A stretch of DNA of 64,000 bases. It comes from Qipengyuania citrea (GTDB taxonomy: Bacteria > Pseudomonadota > Alphaproteobacteria > Sphingomonadales > Sphingomonadaceae). The position numbers and the translations under genes are program-made. This document shows, piece after piece, positions 1 to 8,855 of the stretch (the stretch's first letter is position 1; each line of letters starts with the position of its first letter). Under the pieces are notes generated by a model, which ran no database searches, was not told the origin of the DNA, and was given only the letters and a program-made list of their open reading frames with translations. Where the stretch lies: NCBI RefSeq assembly GCF_024171405.1, contig NZ_JALJZT010000003.1, positions 1-64,000 of the forward strand, in the 5' to 3' direction.

Positions 1-1142
1 GCATGGACATCATGCGTGCCTTCATAGGTGTTGACCGTCTCGAGATTCACCATGTGGCGGATCACCTGGTATTCTTCCGAAATGCCGTTGCCGCCATGCA
101 TGTCGCGCGACTTGCGCGCGATATCGAGCGCCTTGCCGACATTGTTGCGCTTGACGATGCTGATCATCTCGGGCGCGAACTTGCCTTCGTCCATCAGCCG
201 TCCGACGCGCAGGCTCGATTGCAGGCCGAGCGAGATCTCGGTGATCATGTCGGCGAGCTTGAGCTGGTAGAGCTGCTTGCTTGCAAGCGGCACGCCGAAC
301 TGGTGCCGGTCGAGCCCGTATTGGCGCGCGGCGTGGAGGCAGAACTCGGCCGCACCCATCGCGCCCCAGCTGATGCCGTAGCGCGCGCGGTTGAGACAGC
401 CGAACGGACCCTTGAGGCCCTGCACTTCGGGCAGCAGCGCGTCCTCGCCCACTTCGACCTCGTCCATCACGATCATGCCGGTGGTCGAGGCGCGCAGGCT
501 CAGCTTGCCTTCGATCTTGGGGGCGGACAGCCCCTTCATGCCCTTTTCGAGCACGAAGCCGCGAATGCCGCCGCCATGCGCCTCGCTCTTGGCCCAGACC
601 ACGAAGACATCGGCAAAGGGGGCGTTGGAAATCCAGGTCTTGGAGCCGGAAATGACATAGCCGCCATCGACCTTCTTGGCGGTGGTTGTCATCCCGCCGG
701 GATCGCTACCGGCATCGGGTTCGGTCAGGCCGAAACAGCCGATCAGCTTCCCGCTGGCAAGGCCGGGCAGGTACTTCTTGCGCTGCTCTTCCGAACCATA
801 GGCGAGGATCGGATACATCACGAGGCTCGACTGGACCGAGGCCATCGAACGATAGCCACTGTCGACGCGTTCGATCTCGCGCGCGATCAGGCCATAGGCG
901 ACATAGCTGGCACCCGCGCCGCCATATTCTTCGGGCACGGTGGCACCCAGTAGGCCAGCTTCGCCCATCATCGGGAACAGGTCTGGATCGTCGACTTCCT
1001 TGCTGAAGTTCTCGATCACCCGCGGCTGCAATTCGCCCTGCGCAAAGGCGTGGGCGGCATCGCGGATCATCCGCTCGTCCTCGGTCAACTGGTCGTCGAG
1101 GTTGAAGGGATCGTCCCAGGCGAAAGGCACCATAGCGGCCAT
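1..1142 (-). CDS. gcdH: Glutaryl-CoA dehydrogenase, 3' end cut by window edge
   Basis: FAD-dependent acyl-CoA dehydrogenase that would convert glutaryl-CoA to crotonyl-CoA in lysine and tryptophan breakdown in the cytosol. Read on the minus strand, the protein starts [19 protein letters not shown] and shows the FAD-binding stretch [16 protein letters not shown], then [15 protein letters not shown] and RHQFGTPLASKQL, which are typical of the glutaryl-CoA branch. The run TYEGTHDVH at the window edge holds the expected catalytic glutamate. About 380 residues are present and only a short C-terminus is missing. GAGGAG sits just upstream of the chosen ATG; a second in-frame ATG lies nine bases downstream. 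A related acyl-CoA dehydrogenase is the main alternative. Confidence 0.9.
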   Translation of the reverse strand, partial: MAAMVPFAWDDPFNLDDQLTEDERMIRDAAHAFAQGELQPRVIENFSKEVDDPDLFPMMGEAGLLGATVPEEYGGAGASYVAYGLIAREIERVDSGYRSMASVQSSLVMYPILAYGSEEQRKKYLPGLASGKLIGCFGLTEPDAGSDPGGMTTTAKKVDGGYVISGSKTWISNAPFADVFVVWAKSEAHGGGIRGFVLEKGMKGLSAPKIEGKLSLRASTTGMIVMDEVEVGEDALLPEVQGLKGPFGCLNRARYGISWGAMGAAEFCLHAARQYGLDRHQFGVPLASKQLYQLKLADMITEISLGLQSSLRVGRLMDEGKFAPEMISIVKRNNVGKALDIARKSRDMHGGNGISEEYQVIRHMVNLETVNTYEGTHDVH

Positions 1143-1216
1143 GTGGTCTCCTCTGTTCCACCCCAGCCACTGGCAGGGTTGCCCGCGCGGGGCAAGGCCC
1201 GCGCGGGCAGCGAAGG

Positions 1217-1603
1217 TTACTTCACCAGCGGCAGCGCCTTGCGGCAATCTTCCGCGCATTCGCGGCACATCTCGGCGCACAGCGCACAATGCGGGTTGTC
1301 ATGGCTCTCGCATTCGGCGGCGCAGGTTTCGCAGGCGGTGATGCAGGCTTCGAGCTGGGCGCGCAGCACGTCGATGTTCTGCGCGGTGCGGCGAACGGCG
1401 AGCCGCGCGGTCGCGGCGCAGACATCGGCGCAGTCGAGGCAGTTGCGGATGCACTGCGCCATGTCCATATCTTCGGCCACGCAGGCGTCGGCGCAGCTGG
1501 TGCAGAACAACGAACACAACATCGCATGGCGTGCGGCAGTGACCAGTTCTTCGGTCTCGTCCTGCACCTGCGGGTGGGCAGCGATCATTTTGGGGAGGGA
1601 CAT
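1217..1603 (-). CDS. Cysteine-rich four-helix copper-binding protein (DUF326/Csp-like)
   Basis: A 128-residue cytosolic protein with 17 cysteines (residues 30, 34, 37, 41, 51, 55, 58, 62, 87, 91, 94, 98, 106, 109, 113, 116 and 120). They recur every three or four residues along predicted helices, the pattern of Csp-type copper storage bundles in which inward-facing cysteines bind Cu(I). No signal peptide is visible, which fits the cytosolic Csp3-like group rather than exported Csp1. Copper binding is inferred from the family. It stands alone, about 75 bases from the acyl-CoA dehydrogenase start and 78 from the response regulator stop. Confidence 0.85.
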   Translation of the reverse strand: MSLPKMIAAHPQVQDETEELVTAARHAMLCSLFCTSCADACVAEDMDMAQCIRNCLDCADVCAATARLAVRRTAQNIDVLRAQLEACITACETCAAECESHDNPHCALCAEMCRECAEDCRKALPLVK

Positions 1604-1681
1604 CGGGACTTCCTTTCCTTGGGGTTCGTCCTAGGAATGGCTCACGCCGTCCCGATGTTCCGGAAGTCTGCCCGAAAGCGG

Positions 1682-2044
1682 TCAGCCGTTGGCAGTGGCG
1701 CGCTGGATCGAGTGGATGACATCGGCCGGCGGGCAGGGCTTCAGCAAGGCCTGCGCGTTCGGGTACCGGGTGGTCACGTCGAGGGGGCGCATGTGACCCG
1801 AATGGAAGATGATCTTGACGTCTTCCGCCATCATCCGTTCGGCCAGCGGATAAACCACGCCATCACCGAGCTGGACGTCGAGGATCGCGATATCGGGCTT
1901 GGTCTTCTGATAGGCGAGCATGGCGGAGGACAAATCGTCGAATGGTCCTTCGACAATATAGCCTGCTTCGGCGACGGTATCGCACAGGTCGTATCCGACG
2001 ATCAATTCATCTTCGGCAACGAGTACTCGTAATTGACGGCCCAT
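1682..2044 (-). CDS. Single-domain response regulator receiver protein
   Basis: A 120-residue CheY-like receiver with no output domain. Visible landmarks are the acidic pair Glu11-Asp12 (LVAEDELIV), phosphoacceptor Asp56 (AILDVQLGDG), the switch serine in FHSGH, and the conserved lysine in LLKP. The reading frame extends 15 residues upstream, but the ATG at 2044 follows a good GAGGAG and begins MGRQLRVLVAEDE, as receivers normally do. No histidine kinase is adjacent. Short receivers of this type in alphaproteobacteria often work in general stress or phosphorelay circuits, but the partner here is unknown. Confidence 0.88.
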   Translation of the reverse strand: MGRQLRVLVAEDELIVGYDLCDTVAEAGYIVEGPFDDLSSAMLAYQKTKPDIAILDVQLGDGVVYPLAERMMAEDVKIIFHSGHMRPLDVTTRYPNAQALLKPCPPADVIHSIQRATANG

Positions 2045-2107
2045 CAGGCTCTCCTCGTGTGTCGACCCAAGTATATTAATACCACACACAAAGATTAGTT
2101 CCGGATC

Positions 2108-2584
2108 CTATGACAATTTGCCGTACCGTTCGGCGAAGCCGTTTTCGTCACCTTGCGCCAGCAACTTGGCCTGGCCGACCCAGTCGTCACGGCGGATGCG
2201 CCCCTGGAACCGGTCGAGCTGGGCATCGATGCGGTCGATATCGGCATCGCTCCATGCGGCGATCTGCGCGAAGGAGGTGACGCCCGCGCCGTGCAGCGTG
2301 GCGCTGAGCTTGGGGCCAAGGCCCTTGATACGGGTCAGGTCGTCGCCAGACGCCGCCGGGGTCGCAGGAACACCCGCGGCGGGCTGCATCGGGGTGGCCG
2401 CGGGGGCGCTGTCGATCAGCGCCTTGTTCCGCTCTGCCGGTGCAGCGCCCTCGTCGAGTACATCGCGGCTGGTACCGGTAATGCGGGTCTTGCGCGAGGC
2501 GTTGAAGACATACCATGCGACCGCGAGGCCGAGCACCAGCGCGGCGACGATCAGGGGCCAATAGGTCTGCAGCAATTCGCTCAT
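2108..2584 (-). CDS. Membrane-anchored helix-hairpin-helix protein
   Basis: 158 residues: one N-terminal membrane helix (about 8-27, PLIVAALVLGLAVAWYVF), a basic and then low-complexity Ala/Pro linker, and a helix-hairpin-helix region (about 80-123) with LTRIKGLGPKLSATLHGAG. This HhH form is usually DNA-binding and resembles small proteins annotated as predicted 5' DNA nucleases or flap endonuclease-like. I see no nuclease active site, so only an inner-membrane protein with a possible DNA-binding tail can be supported. It lies 3 bases after a 34-residue membrane peptide and an OmpA-like gene, apparently in one operon. Confidence 0.75.
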   Translation of the reverse strand: MSELLQTYWPLIVAALVLGLAVAWYVFNASRKTRITGTSRDVLDEGAAPAERNKALIDSAPAATPMQPAAGVPATPAASGDDLTRIKGLGPKLSATLHGAGVTSFAQIAAWSDADIDRIDAQLDRFQGRIRRDDWVGQAKLLAQGDENGFAERYGKLS

Positions 2585-2587
2585 GGA

Positions 2588-2692
2588 CTATTCCTTTTCT
2601 TGGTCGTGGCGGCCCCACAGGGCCCAGCCGATACCGATCCCCGCAACATAGGCGGCAATCATCAGCGCAGCGAGTTCGAACCACAGCGGCAT
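2588..2692 (-). CDS. 34-residue single-pass membrane peptide
   Basis: The peptide begins MPLWFELAALMIAAYVAGIG and ends GWALWGRHDQEKE. One hydrophobic helix fills most of it, followed by a charged C-terminus, so the tail is predicted to be cytoplasmic. It starts one base after the stop of the OmpA-like gene (stop at 2694-2696, ATG at 2690-2692) and ends 3 bases before the next gene. That packing argues for real, translationally coupled expression. Function is unknown; it may be a small accessory subunit of its neighbours. Confidence 0.6.
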   Translation of the reverse strand: MPLWFELAALMIAAYVAGIGIGWALWGRHDQEKE

Positions 2693-2693
2693 T

Positions 2694-3434
2694 TTACTTG
2701 GCCTCCGGCGTATCGACGGGAGTGGGCCGCAGCGGTTCGGTGCGGATGACCGAAAATTCGATCCGGCGATTGGCGGGGTCGCTGGGCGCGAGACCCGCGA
2801 CCGGCTGGCTCGAGCCGACACCGCTGGCGCGCAGGCCGTCGCGCGGGATGCCGCGGCTCACCAGCGCTTCGCGTACGGCGCGCGCCCGGTCCATGCTGAG
2901 CGCCAGATTGCCCGGTTCGGTGCCCGATTTATCGGTATGGCCGGTAATCGCAATGATCGAACCGAGGCAGGGACGCAGCGCTTCGGCCACTTCGTCGAGC
3001 AGGATGCGGCTGGCGGGCAGTAGCGCGCTGCTGGCTTCCTCGAAGCGGATCGAGCGTGTCTGGAGCAAGCCTTCGACATCTTCCTGGCAATGGAGCGGCT
3101 GGTAGGTCGGCTCGCCGCTTTCGGCGCGCGCGGTCCCGTCGCTCCAGATCACCCCGCCCACGCCGGGTACCTCGTCGACGGCATGCGCGACCCGTGTCCG
3201 GGTGGCGGTGTCGAGCGCTTCGCCCCCGCGCAGCACTGGATGACGCGAGGGTGCGCCGTTGGCGCTGGCAAAGCGGGCAGTGACGCCGGTCCCGCCCGCC
3301 GCCTCGATCGCCTTGGCGGCTTGCGCTTCCATCCGGGGGATGAAGTCGCGGGCCACGGGTTCGGCGAGCAGAAAGGCGGATACGCCCGTCAGCACGGCAC
3401 CGGCCAGGATGGCGAGGGAAGGGCGGATCGGCAT
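2694..3434 (-). CDS. OmpA-family peptidoglycan-binding protein
   Basis: 246 residues. An N-terminal hydrophobic segment (about 7-24) acts as signal or anchor. A middle region (about 60-110, with VAHAVDEVPGVGGVIWSDG) resembles a BON-like domain, and the C-terminal OmpA/MotB domain (about 125-235) carries ITGHTDKSGTEPGNLALSMDRA and ends with ANRRIEFSV. That domain class binds diaminopimelate in peptidoglycan, so the protein probably links envelope to cell wall in the periplasm. The stop is one base from the start of the following membrane peptide, suggesting a three-gene operon with the helix-hairpin-helix protein. Confidence 0.85.
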   Translation of the reverse strand: MPIRPSLAILAGAVLTGVSAFLLAEPVARDFIPRMEAQAAKAIEAAGGTGVTARFASANGAPSRHPVLRGGEALDTATRTRVAHAVDEVPGVGGVIWSDGTARAESGEPTYQPLHCQEDVEGLLQTRSIRFEEASSALLPASRILLDEVAEALRPCLGSIIAITGHTDKSGTEPGNLALSMDRARAVREALVSRGIPRDGLRASGVGSSQPVAGLAPSDPANRRIEFSVIRTEPLRPTPVDTPEAK

Positions 3435-3485
3435 GGCATGGCTCTTAGCCGCCTCCCGACCCGCCTGCCAAGCGTCAGCGGACGC

Positions 3486-5183
3486 TTATTCCAACCCCTC
3501 GGCGGTCATTACCAGCTCGATGAATTCCTGCCGCCAGAAGCTGGTCTGCGTGCCCGCCAGCGCGGCGATCCGGGGATAGGACATATTCGCCAGAAGCGTA
3601 TCGCCGCGCAGCTTCTGGCCAAAGGCCGCAACCGCGGCGGCGAAGGCGAAATCGCCTGCGGGTGCGCGGCTGGTGTCCAGCGCGGAAGCGGGCAGCGTGT
3701 AAGTCAGCAATTGCGAGGTATCACCACCGGGCCGCTTGTAGCGCAGCTTCACATAGGCGGCTTCGCTGGCCAGTTCGCGGGCGCGGGCATCGACCAAATC
3801 TTCGTAGCGCCGCGCGGGTACCCATCCGTCGCCACCGGCGGGGATCACTTCGTACAGCGCGGTGACCTGGTGGCCCGCACCGATATCGCCCGCATCGACC
3901 GCGTCATTGTCGAAATCCTCTTCGCGCAGCACGCGGTTTTCATAGCCGACGAGGCGGTACTGGCTGACCACCGCCGGGTTGAATTCGACCTGGATCTTCA
4001 CGTCCTTGGCGATGGTGAACAGCGTCGCGCCCATTTCATCGCCGAGCACCTTGCGCGCCTCCAGCGCGCTGTCGATGTAGGAATAATTGCCGTTCCCGTT
4101 GTTGGCGACCTGTTCCATCATCGCATCGTTGAGATTGCCGCGGCCGAAGCCGAGCACCGACAGCGTGACGCCGCTTTCGCGCTTCTTCTCGATCAATTCG
4201 ACCAGCGCCTCGCGATCCGAAGTGCCGACGTTGAAATCGCCATCGGTCGCCAGGATCACGCGGTTGACGCCGCCCTCGATGCGGTTGGCCTCGGCCACGC
4301 GGTAGGCGAGTTCGATCCCCGCACCGCCCGCGGTCGACCCGCCGGCATTGAGCTGGTCCAGCGCGTCCTTGATCTTGCGTTCGTCATTGGTCGGTTCGAG
4401 CACGAGGCCCGCGGCGCCGGCGTAAACGACGATCGAGACGCGGTCCTCCTCGGTCAGCTGCCCGGCAAGCTGGCGCATCGCGGTCTTGACCAGCGGCAGC
4501 TTGTCGGCGCTGCCCATCGACCCGGATACGTCGAGCAGGAAGACAAGGTTGGCGGCCGGGCGTTCCTGTTCGGGCAGTTCATACCCGGCGAGCCCGATGC
4601 GCAGCAGGCGCGCGTCGGCATTCCACGGGCTCACCGCGACATCGGTATTGACCGTGAACGGCTGGTCGAGACTGTCCGGCCGGTCGTAATCGTAGCGGAA
4701 GTAATTGATGAATTCCTCGGTCCGCACCGCGCCCTTGGGCGGCAGCTGGCCTTCGGAAATGAACCGGCGCGCATTGGTGTAGGCGCCGGTGTCGACATCG
4801 ACCGAAAAGGTTGAGACCGGTTCGCTGGCGACCAGCTTGACCGGCGATACTTCCTCGCCGTCATACTGGTCGCGGCTGGGCGGTGCGGGCACGAAGACCG
4901 GCGGAAAATAGCGATAACCCGGTTCCACGATCGATGTTTCGGTGGATGGGGTAGCCGCGTCGGCACGAACTCGGGACCCGCTGACGATAAGGGCTGAAGG
5001 GCTGGCCATCTGCGCTGGCGGCGGCGGCGGCGGGGGAGGAGGTGGTGGCGGCGGGGTGCGGCCCGCTTCGGTCCGATCGGCCTTGGCGCTGGTGGTGATG
5101 ATGGTGTCGCCATCCTGCTGCGCGGCGCAGCCCACGATCAACGCGGCTGCTGCACAAGTGACGGTAAATCTTGCGAAACGCAT
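3486..5183 (-). CDS. von Willebrand factor A lipoprotein (YfbK-like)
   Basis: 565 residues. A lipoprotein signal with lipobox LIVGC is followed by a 13-proline run and then a VWA N-terminal region (EPVSTFSVDVDTGAYTNARR). The VWA domain has the metal-ion-dependent adhesion motif DVSGSMGS, and the C-terminal part (EFNPAVVSQYRLVGYENR) matches the DUF3520 region of YfbK-type proteins. The order signal, VWA_N, VWA, DUF3520 is characteristic. The ATG at 5183 follows GGGGAGGA and gives a proper signal peptide, so the slightly longer upstream frame was not used. Predicted membrane-attached and periplasm-facing; the molecular role of this family is not established. Confidence 0.88.
   Translation of the reverse strand: MRFARFTVTCAAAALIVGCAAQQDGDTIITTSAKADRTEAGRTPPPPPPPPPPPPPAQMASPSALIVSGSRVRADAATPSTETSIVEPGYRYFPPVFVPAPPSRDQYDGEEVSPVKLVASEPVSTFSVDVDTGAYTNARRFISEGQLPPKGAVRTEEFINYFRYDYDRPDSLDQPFTVNTDVAVSPWNADARLLRIGLAGYELPEQERPAANLVFLLDVSGSMGSADKLPLVKTAMRQLAGQLTEEDRVSIVVYAGAAGLVLEPTNDERKIKDALDQLNAGGSTAGGAGIELAYRVAEANRIEGGVNRVILATDGDFNVGTSDREALVELIEKKRESGVTLSVLGFGRGNLNDAMMEQVANNGNGNYSYIDSALEARKVLGDEMGATLFTIAKDVKIQVEFNPAVVSQYRLVGYENRVLREEDFDNDAVDAGDIGAGHQVTALYEVIPAGGDGWVPARRYEDLVDARARELASEAAYVKLRYKRPGGDTSQLLTYTLPASALDTSRAPAGDFAFAAAVAAFGQKLRGDTLLANMSYPRIAALAGTQTSFWRQEFIELVMTAEGLE
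5016..5054 (-). repeat. Poly-proline codon run in the VWA lipoprotein
   Basis: Thirteen consecutive proline codons, seen on the plus strand as a G-rich run of ggc/ggt/gga/ggg triplets. They lie between the lipoprotein anchor and the globular part and probably act as a stiff spacer across the periplasm. Mixed codon use suggests the run is maintained at protein level. Long proline runs normally need elongation factor P to be translated efficiently. Confidence 0.85.
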
Positions 5184-5272
5184 GGGCAGTCCTCCCCTTC
5201 CTTGCGAGAGCTCCAAGCTACCCGCCCTGGGGGTGAATACCTACTGAACGTGTATGGTTTGCGACGAACGGG

Positions 5273-6775
5273 TCAGGTTCGCGCGGGCTCGTCCTTGTCC
5301 AGATTGCGCCGGAACAGCACGCGGTCCTCGGGGCCGAAGCCGCGGGTCCAGATGATATAGCCGTAAATGCCCAGGATCGCCGGAATGCCGACGATGAGCT
5401 CGGCCCATTCGGGCAATTGCGTCGCCGCCCAGCCGACCAGCACTGCGGGCGCCACCGCCCATACCAGCGGCCAGCGGAAGGTGTTGATCGACTGTCCCAA
5501 TATACGCGACAGCAGCACCGCTTTGACCAGGCTCGCGGTGCCCAGCGCCAGCATCAGCGCGATCGCGGCGGCGGCGGCCTTGTAGGGTTCGCCATAGCCG
5601 CCCGCGACCATCGCCTCGATCAGGACCACGGTCAGCACCGCCTGCAGCGCGATGGTGCCGATCGAGATCCACAGATTGCGCACGCGCGCGACATAGACCA
5701 GTACCGCTTCGGAGACGACTGCGGTCGCGGCAACGACCTCGGCAGCAAGCAGGAAGGCCAGCGCGCCCGTGCCGCCGACGAATTCGGGTCCGACGAGGCC
5801 CATCACCGCTTCGCCGGGGACGCCCAGCGCCAGCGCGATGCCCGCCTGCATCGCCACGATCCAGAAGCCGACCTGGCAGATCTGGCTGGCGATCGCCTGG
5901 TAGTTCCTGGTCTTGAGGTTCTTGGTGATGACCGGGCCGAGGATCGGCTCGAAACTGGTCTTGAGCTTCTGCGGCAGGCTCGCGACCTGCTGCGCGATGT
6001 AATAGACGCCGACAGCCGCGGGGGCCGCGAACAGGCCGAGAATGAAAATATCGACGCGCCTCGTGCCCCATTCGATCGCATCGGCGGTCGCCAGCGGCAG
6101 CGCGCGCATCGTCAGCCGGCCCATATAGGCCGGACGTGGGCGCCAGCCGCGCGGGCGGCCATAGCTGCGGAAGAACGACCACAGCCCGGTCGCCAGACCG
6201 GCATAGATCGACGCGAGATAGGCCAGCGCGAGCCCCGAATCGCTGACCGCAGGCAGAAAATAGAACAGCCCGGCCATGATCGAGATCGTCCACGGTTCGA
6301 CCACCGCGCGGGCGCGAACGGTGGTGGCGATATCGTATTTGTACGCCTGCGCGGCGAGCACGATTTCGGTCAGCGCATAGGCGGGGATCGCCAGCACGAT
6401 GAAGCGGTCGAGCTCGGTATAGTCGCCGCTGGGAAATAGCGGGGCGGGGACGAACCAGAAGAACGCGGCCGCCAGCGCGGAAAACCCCAGCGCCAGCAGC
6501 ATGCCGTCATAGACAAGGTTGGCCGGATGGCTTTGGTCGCCATCTGCCAGCCGCTGCGCCAGCCCGCGTTTCTCGCCCATCGCGCACAGCAGCGCGACCA
6601 GTTCGACCACCACCAGCGCCGAGGCGAAGCGGCCCAGCGCGTCGGGCCCGTACAGGCGCCCCGCGATAAACAGGAACGGCAACCGCGCGACCAGCCGCAG
6701 GATGAAGCCGATGAAGTTCTGCCTTCCGCCCTTGGCCAGCGCGGAAAGGTCTTCATCCGGTTTTGAATCGGTCAC
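5273..6775 (-). CDS. Polysaccharide flippase (MATE/Wzx-like)
   Basis: 500 residues with roughly a dozen hydrophobic segments and few charges between them. The N-terminal stretch RQNFIGFILRLVARLPFLFI and the pattern GPDALGRFASALVVVELVALL are typical of lipopolysaccharide or exopolysaccharide flippases of the MOP superfamily. It would move a lipid-linked sugar across the inner membrane. Its start codon overlaps the stop of gpsA by four bases (ATGA), so it is coupled to gpsA and tsaD. No glycosyltransferase lies nearby, so the substrate cannot be inferred. Confidence 0.82.
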   Translation of the reverse strand: MTDSKPDEDLSALAKGGRQNFIGFILRLVARLPFLFIAGRLYGPDALGRFASALVVVELVALLCAMGEKRGLAQRLADGDQSHPANLVYDGMLLALGFSALAAAFFWFVPAPLFPSGDYTELDRFIVLAIPAYALTEIVLAAQAYKYDIATTVRARAVVEPWTISIMAGLFYFLPAVSDSGLALAYLASIYAGLATGLWSFFRSYGRPRGWRPRPAYMGRLTMRALPLATADAIEWGTRRVDIFILGLFAAPAAVGVYYIAQQVASLPQKLKTSFEPILGPVITKNLKTRNYQAIASQICQVGFWIVAMQAGIALALGVPGEAVMGLVGPEFVGGTGALAFLLAAEVVAATAVVSEAVLVYVARVRNLWISIGTIALQAVLTVVLIEAMVAGGYGEPYKAAAAAIALMLALGTASLVKAVLLSRILGQSINTFRWPLVWAVAPAVLVGWAATQLPEWAELIVGIPAILGIYGYIIWTRGFGPEDRVLFRRNLDKDEPART

Positions 6776-7785
6776 CCGGGGCGGCCCTGTTCGGCGCGCA
6801 AGGGGCGGGCGAGCAGGTCGGAAACGACGGCGCGCGGCTCGTCACCCTTGAGCAGGCCATAGACGGCAGTGACGATCGGCATGGCGATACCGTGACGCGC
6901 GGCCAGTTCGACCAGCACGGGCGCGGTATGCGCGCCTTCGGCCACGGTCTTGCGGTCGGCCATCAAATCTTCGGCCTTCTGCCCTTCGCCCAGCGCCTTG
7001 CCGAGCGAGAAATTGCGGCTCGAGGTAGACGAGCAGGTCAGCACCAGGTCGCCCAACCCGCACAGACCTGCCAGCGTTGCCGCCTGCGCGCCCAGCGTTT
7101 CGCCGAAGCGCAGCATTTCGGCATATCCGCGTGCGATCAGCGCGGCGCGCGCATTCTGCCCCAGGCCCAGCCCGTCGACCACGCCGCAGGCAATCGCCAG
7201 CACGTTCTTGACCGAACCGCCGATTTCGGCGCCGATCACATCGTCGGAATAATAGGGCCGGAAGGTCTGGCGCGCGATCACGGGTGCCAGCCGGTCCCAT
7301 TGTGCCTCGCCATCGGCGCAGGCGAGCGTGACGGCGGTGGGCAGGCCCGCGGCGACTTCATGCGCGAAGGTCGGACCCGAAAGGACCGCCACCGCGCTGC
7401 CGGGGGCGGCGGCTTTGGCGACATGGTTCATCAGCCGCCCGCTGCCCGCCTCGATCCCCTTGGAACACAGCACGAGATCGCGCGGATGCGAGGGCATGAC
7501 CTCAAGCACGCTGCCCATATGCTGTGCGGGCGTGACCACCAGCAGCGTGTCGAGCGCGGCCATCTCGGCCAGATCGCCGGTCGCGCGGATGGTCTTTGCC
7601 AGCGTCACGGAAGGGAGGAAAACCGAATTGGTGTGCGCGGAATTGATTTCCGCGACCAGTTCGCTCTCGCGCGCCCAGATCAGCACGTCGCGGCCGTCGC
7701 TCGCGAGCATTTGCGCCAGCGCGGTACCCCAGGCACCCGCGCCGAGAACGCCCACCCGCTCGCCCTGAGCCTGTCGAAGGGTCAT
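6772..7785 (-). CDS. gpsA: NAD(P)H-dependent glycerol-3-phosphate dehydrogenase
   Basis: 337 residues; reduces dihydroxyacetone phosphate to sn-glycerol 3-phosphate for phospholipid synthesis in the cytosol. The dinucleotide fold starts at [15 protein letters not shown] (GAGAWG at 15-20), followed by [21 protein letters not shown] with the expected catalytic lysine and the typical [11 protein letters not shown] and [10 protein letters not shown] segments. The ATG at 7785 overlaps the tsaD stop as ATGA. The first ten residues, [10 protein letters not shown], are unusual for GpsA and match a repeat-derived peptide, described separately. Confidence 0.95.
   Translation of the reverse strand: MTLRQAQGERVGVLGAGAWGTALAQMLASDGRDVLIWARESELVAEINSAHTNSVFLPSVTLAKTIRATGDLAEMAALDTLLVVTPAQHMGSVLEVMPSHPRDLVLCSKGIEAGSGRLMNHVAKAAAPGSAVAVLSGPTFAHEVAAGLPTAVTLACADGEAQWDRLAPVIARQTFRPYYSDDVIGAEIGGSVKNVLAIACGVVDGLGLGQNARAALIARGYAEMLRFGETLGAQAATLAGLCGLGDLVLTCSSTSSRNFSLGKALGEGQKAEDLMADRKTVAEGAHTAPVLVELAARHGIAMPIVTAVYGLLKGDEPRAVVSDLLARPLRAEQGRPG
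7757..7781 (-). repeat. Sphingomonad-type short repeat (LRQAQGER element) forming the gpsA 5' end
   Basis: The minus strand reads CCCTTCGACAGGCTCAGG followed by GCGAGCG. This matches, from memory, a short repeat that recurs between genes in sphingomonad genomes and often shows up in predicted proteins as LRQAQGER. Here it lies inside the first codons of gpsA, directly after the ATGA overlap with tsaD. Only this copy is seen in the window. Confidence 0.6.
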
Positions 7786-8810
7786 CCTTTTACTCCTGCT
7801 CCGCGCACCGGCTCGGCCGCAGGGTCGAGCGGCCAGCGCGGACGCGCGGAAATGTCGAGCGGGTCGTCCTGGCCCAGCCGTTCGATGCCCGCCCAGGCGA
7901 TCATCGCGGCATTGTCGGTGCACAGCTTGGGCGGCGGCGCGGCAAAGCGCATACCATGCGCGGCGGCAAGCTGTTCGAGCGCGGCGCGCACCGTGGCATT
8001 GGCCGCGACCCCGCCGGCCACGACCAGTGTGTCGACATCGGCCATGTCCGCCAACGCGATGCGCAACCGGTCGGTCACGCAATCTACCGCCGCCTGCTGG
8101 AAGCTGGCCGCGATATCGGCGGTCTCGTATTTTCCGCTTTCGTAGGCGCGCAGGACCGCGCTCTTGAGACCCGCGAAGGAGAAATGCGGTTCGCCGCTGC
8201 CGACCATCGGGCGCGGCAGCGGGACGGCCTTGGCATCGCCTTCGCGCGCCTTGCGTTCGACCGCGGGGCCGCCGGGGAAACCCAAGCCGAGAATCTTGGC
8301 GGTCTTGTCGAAGGCTTCGCCCAGCGCATCGTCGATCGTGGTGGCCAGCCGGCGATATTCGCCCACGCCGTCGACGCGCAGGATCTGGCAATGCCCACCC
8401 GACACCAGCAGCAGCGCATAGGGAAAGGTAATGCTTTCATCGGCCAGCCGCGGGCTCAGCGCGTGGCCTTCGAGATGGTTGATCGCGATCAGCGGCGTGT
8501 CGGTCGCCATTGCCAGCGCCTTGGCGCTGACCAGCCCGACCATCACCCCGCCGATCAGCCCGGGCCCGGCGGTGGCGGCAATCGCGTCGCACTCGCCCAA
8601 GGCGATCCCCGCATCATCCAGCACGCCTGCGATCATCGGGGCCAGCCGTTCGGCATGCGCGCGCGCCGCGATCTCGGGCACCACCCCGCCGAAGGGGGCG
8701 TGCTCGGCATCCTGCGAGGCGATCCGCTGCGCCACGATCCGCCGCTGGCTATCGACCAGCGCGACCGCGGTTTCGTCGCAGGAGCTTTCTATGCCGAGAA
8801 CCAGTGCCAT
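7782..8810 (-). CDS. tsaD: tRNA N6-adenosine threonylcarbamoyltransferase
   Basis: 342 residues; transfers the threonylcarbamoyl group to A37 of ANN-decoding tRNAs, acting with TsaB and TsaE. The N-terminus [14 protein letters not shown], the metal-binding [12 protein letters not shown] and the ATP-site segment [11 protein letters not shown] are diagnostic. GLKSAVLR and [13 protein letters not shown] complete the ASKHA-type fold. The ATG at 8810 is preceded by AAGGGAA at normal spacing; an in-frame ATG seven codons upstream is less likely. It is divergent from hemC with only 45 bases between starts. Confidence 0.96.
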   Translation of the reverse strand: MALVLGIESSCDETAVALVDSQRRIVAQRIASQDAEHAPFGGVVPEIAARAHAERLAPMIAGVLDDAGIALGECDAIAATAGPGLIGGVMVGLVSAKALAMATDTPLIAINHLEGHALSPRLADESITFPYALLLVSGGHCQILRVDGVGEYRRLATTIDDALGEAFDKTAKILGLGFPGGPAVERKAREGDAKAVPLPRPMVGSGEPHFSFAGLKSAVLRAYESGKYETADIAASFQQAAVDCVTDRLRIALADMADVDTLVVAGGVAANATVRAALEQLAAAHGMRFAAPPPKLCTDNAAMIAWAGIERLGQDDPLDISARPRWPLDPAAEPVRGAGVKG

Positions 8811-8855
8811 CTCGCTTTCCCTTAGCGGCATGGCTCGCTAGGGCAAGCCGACCCT

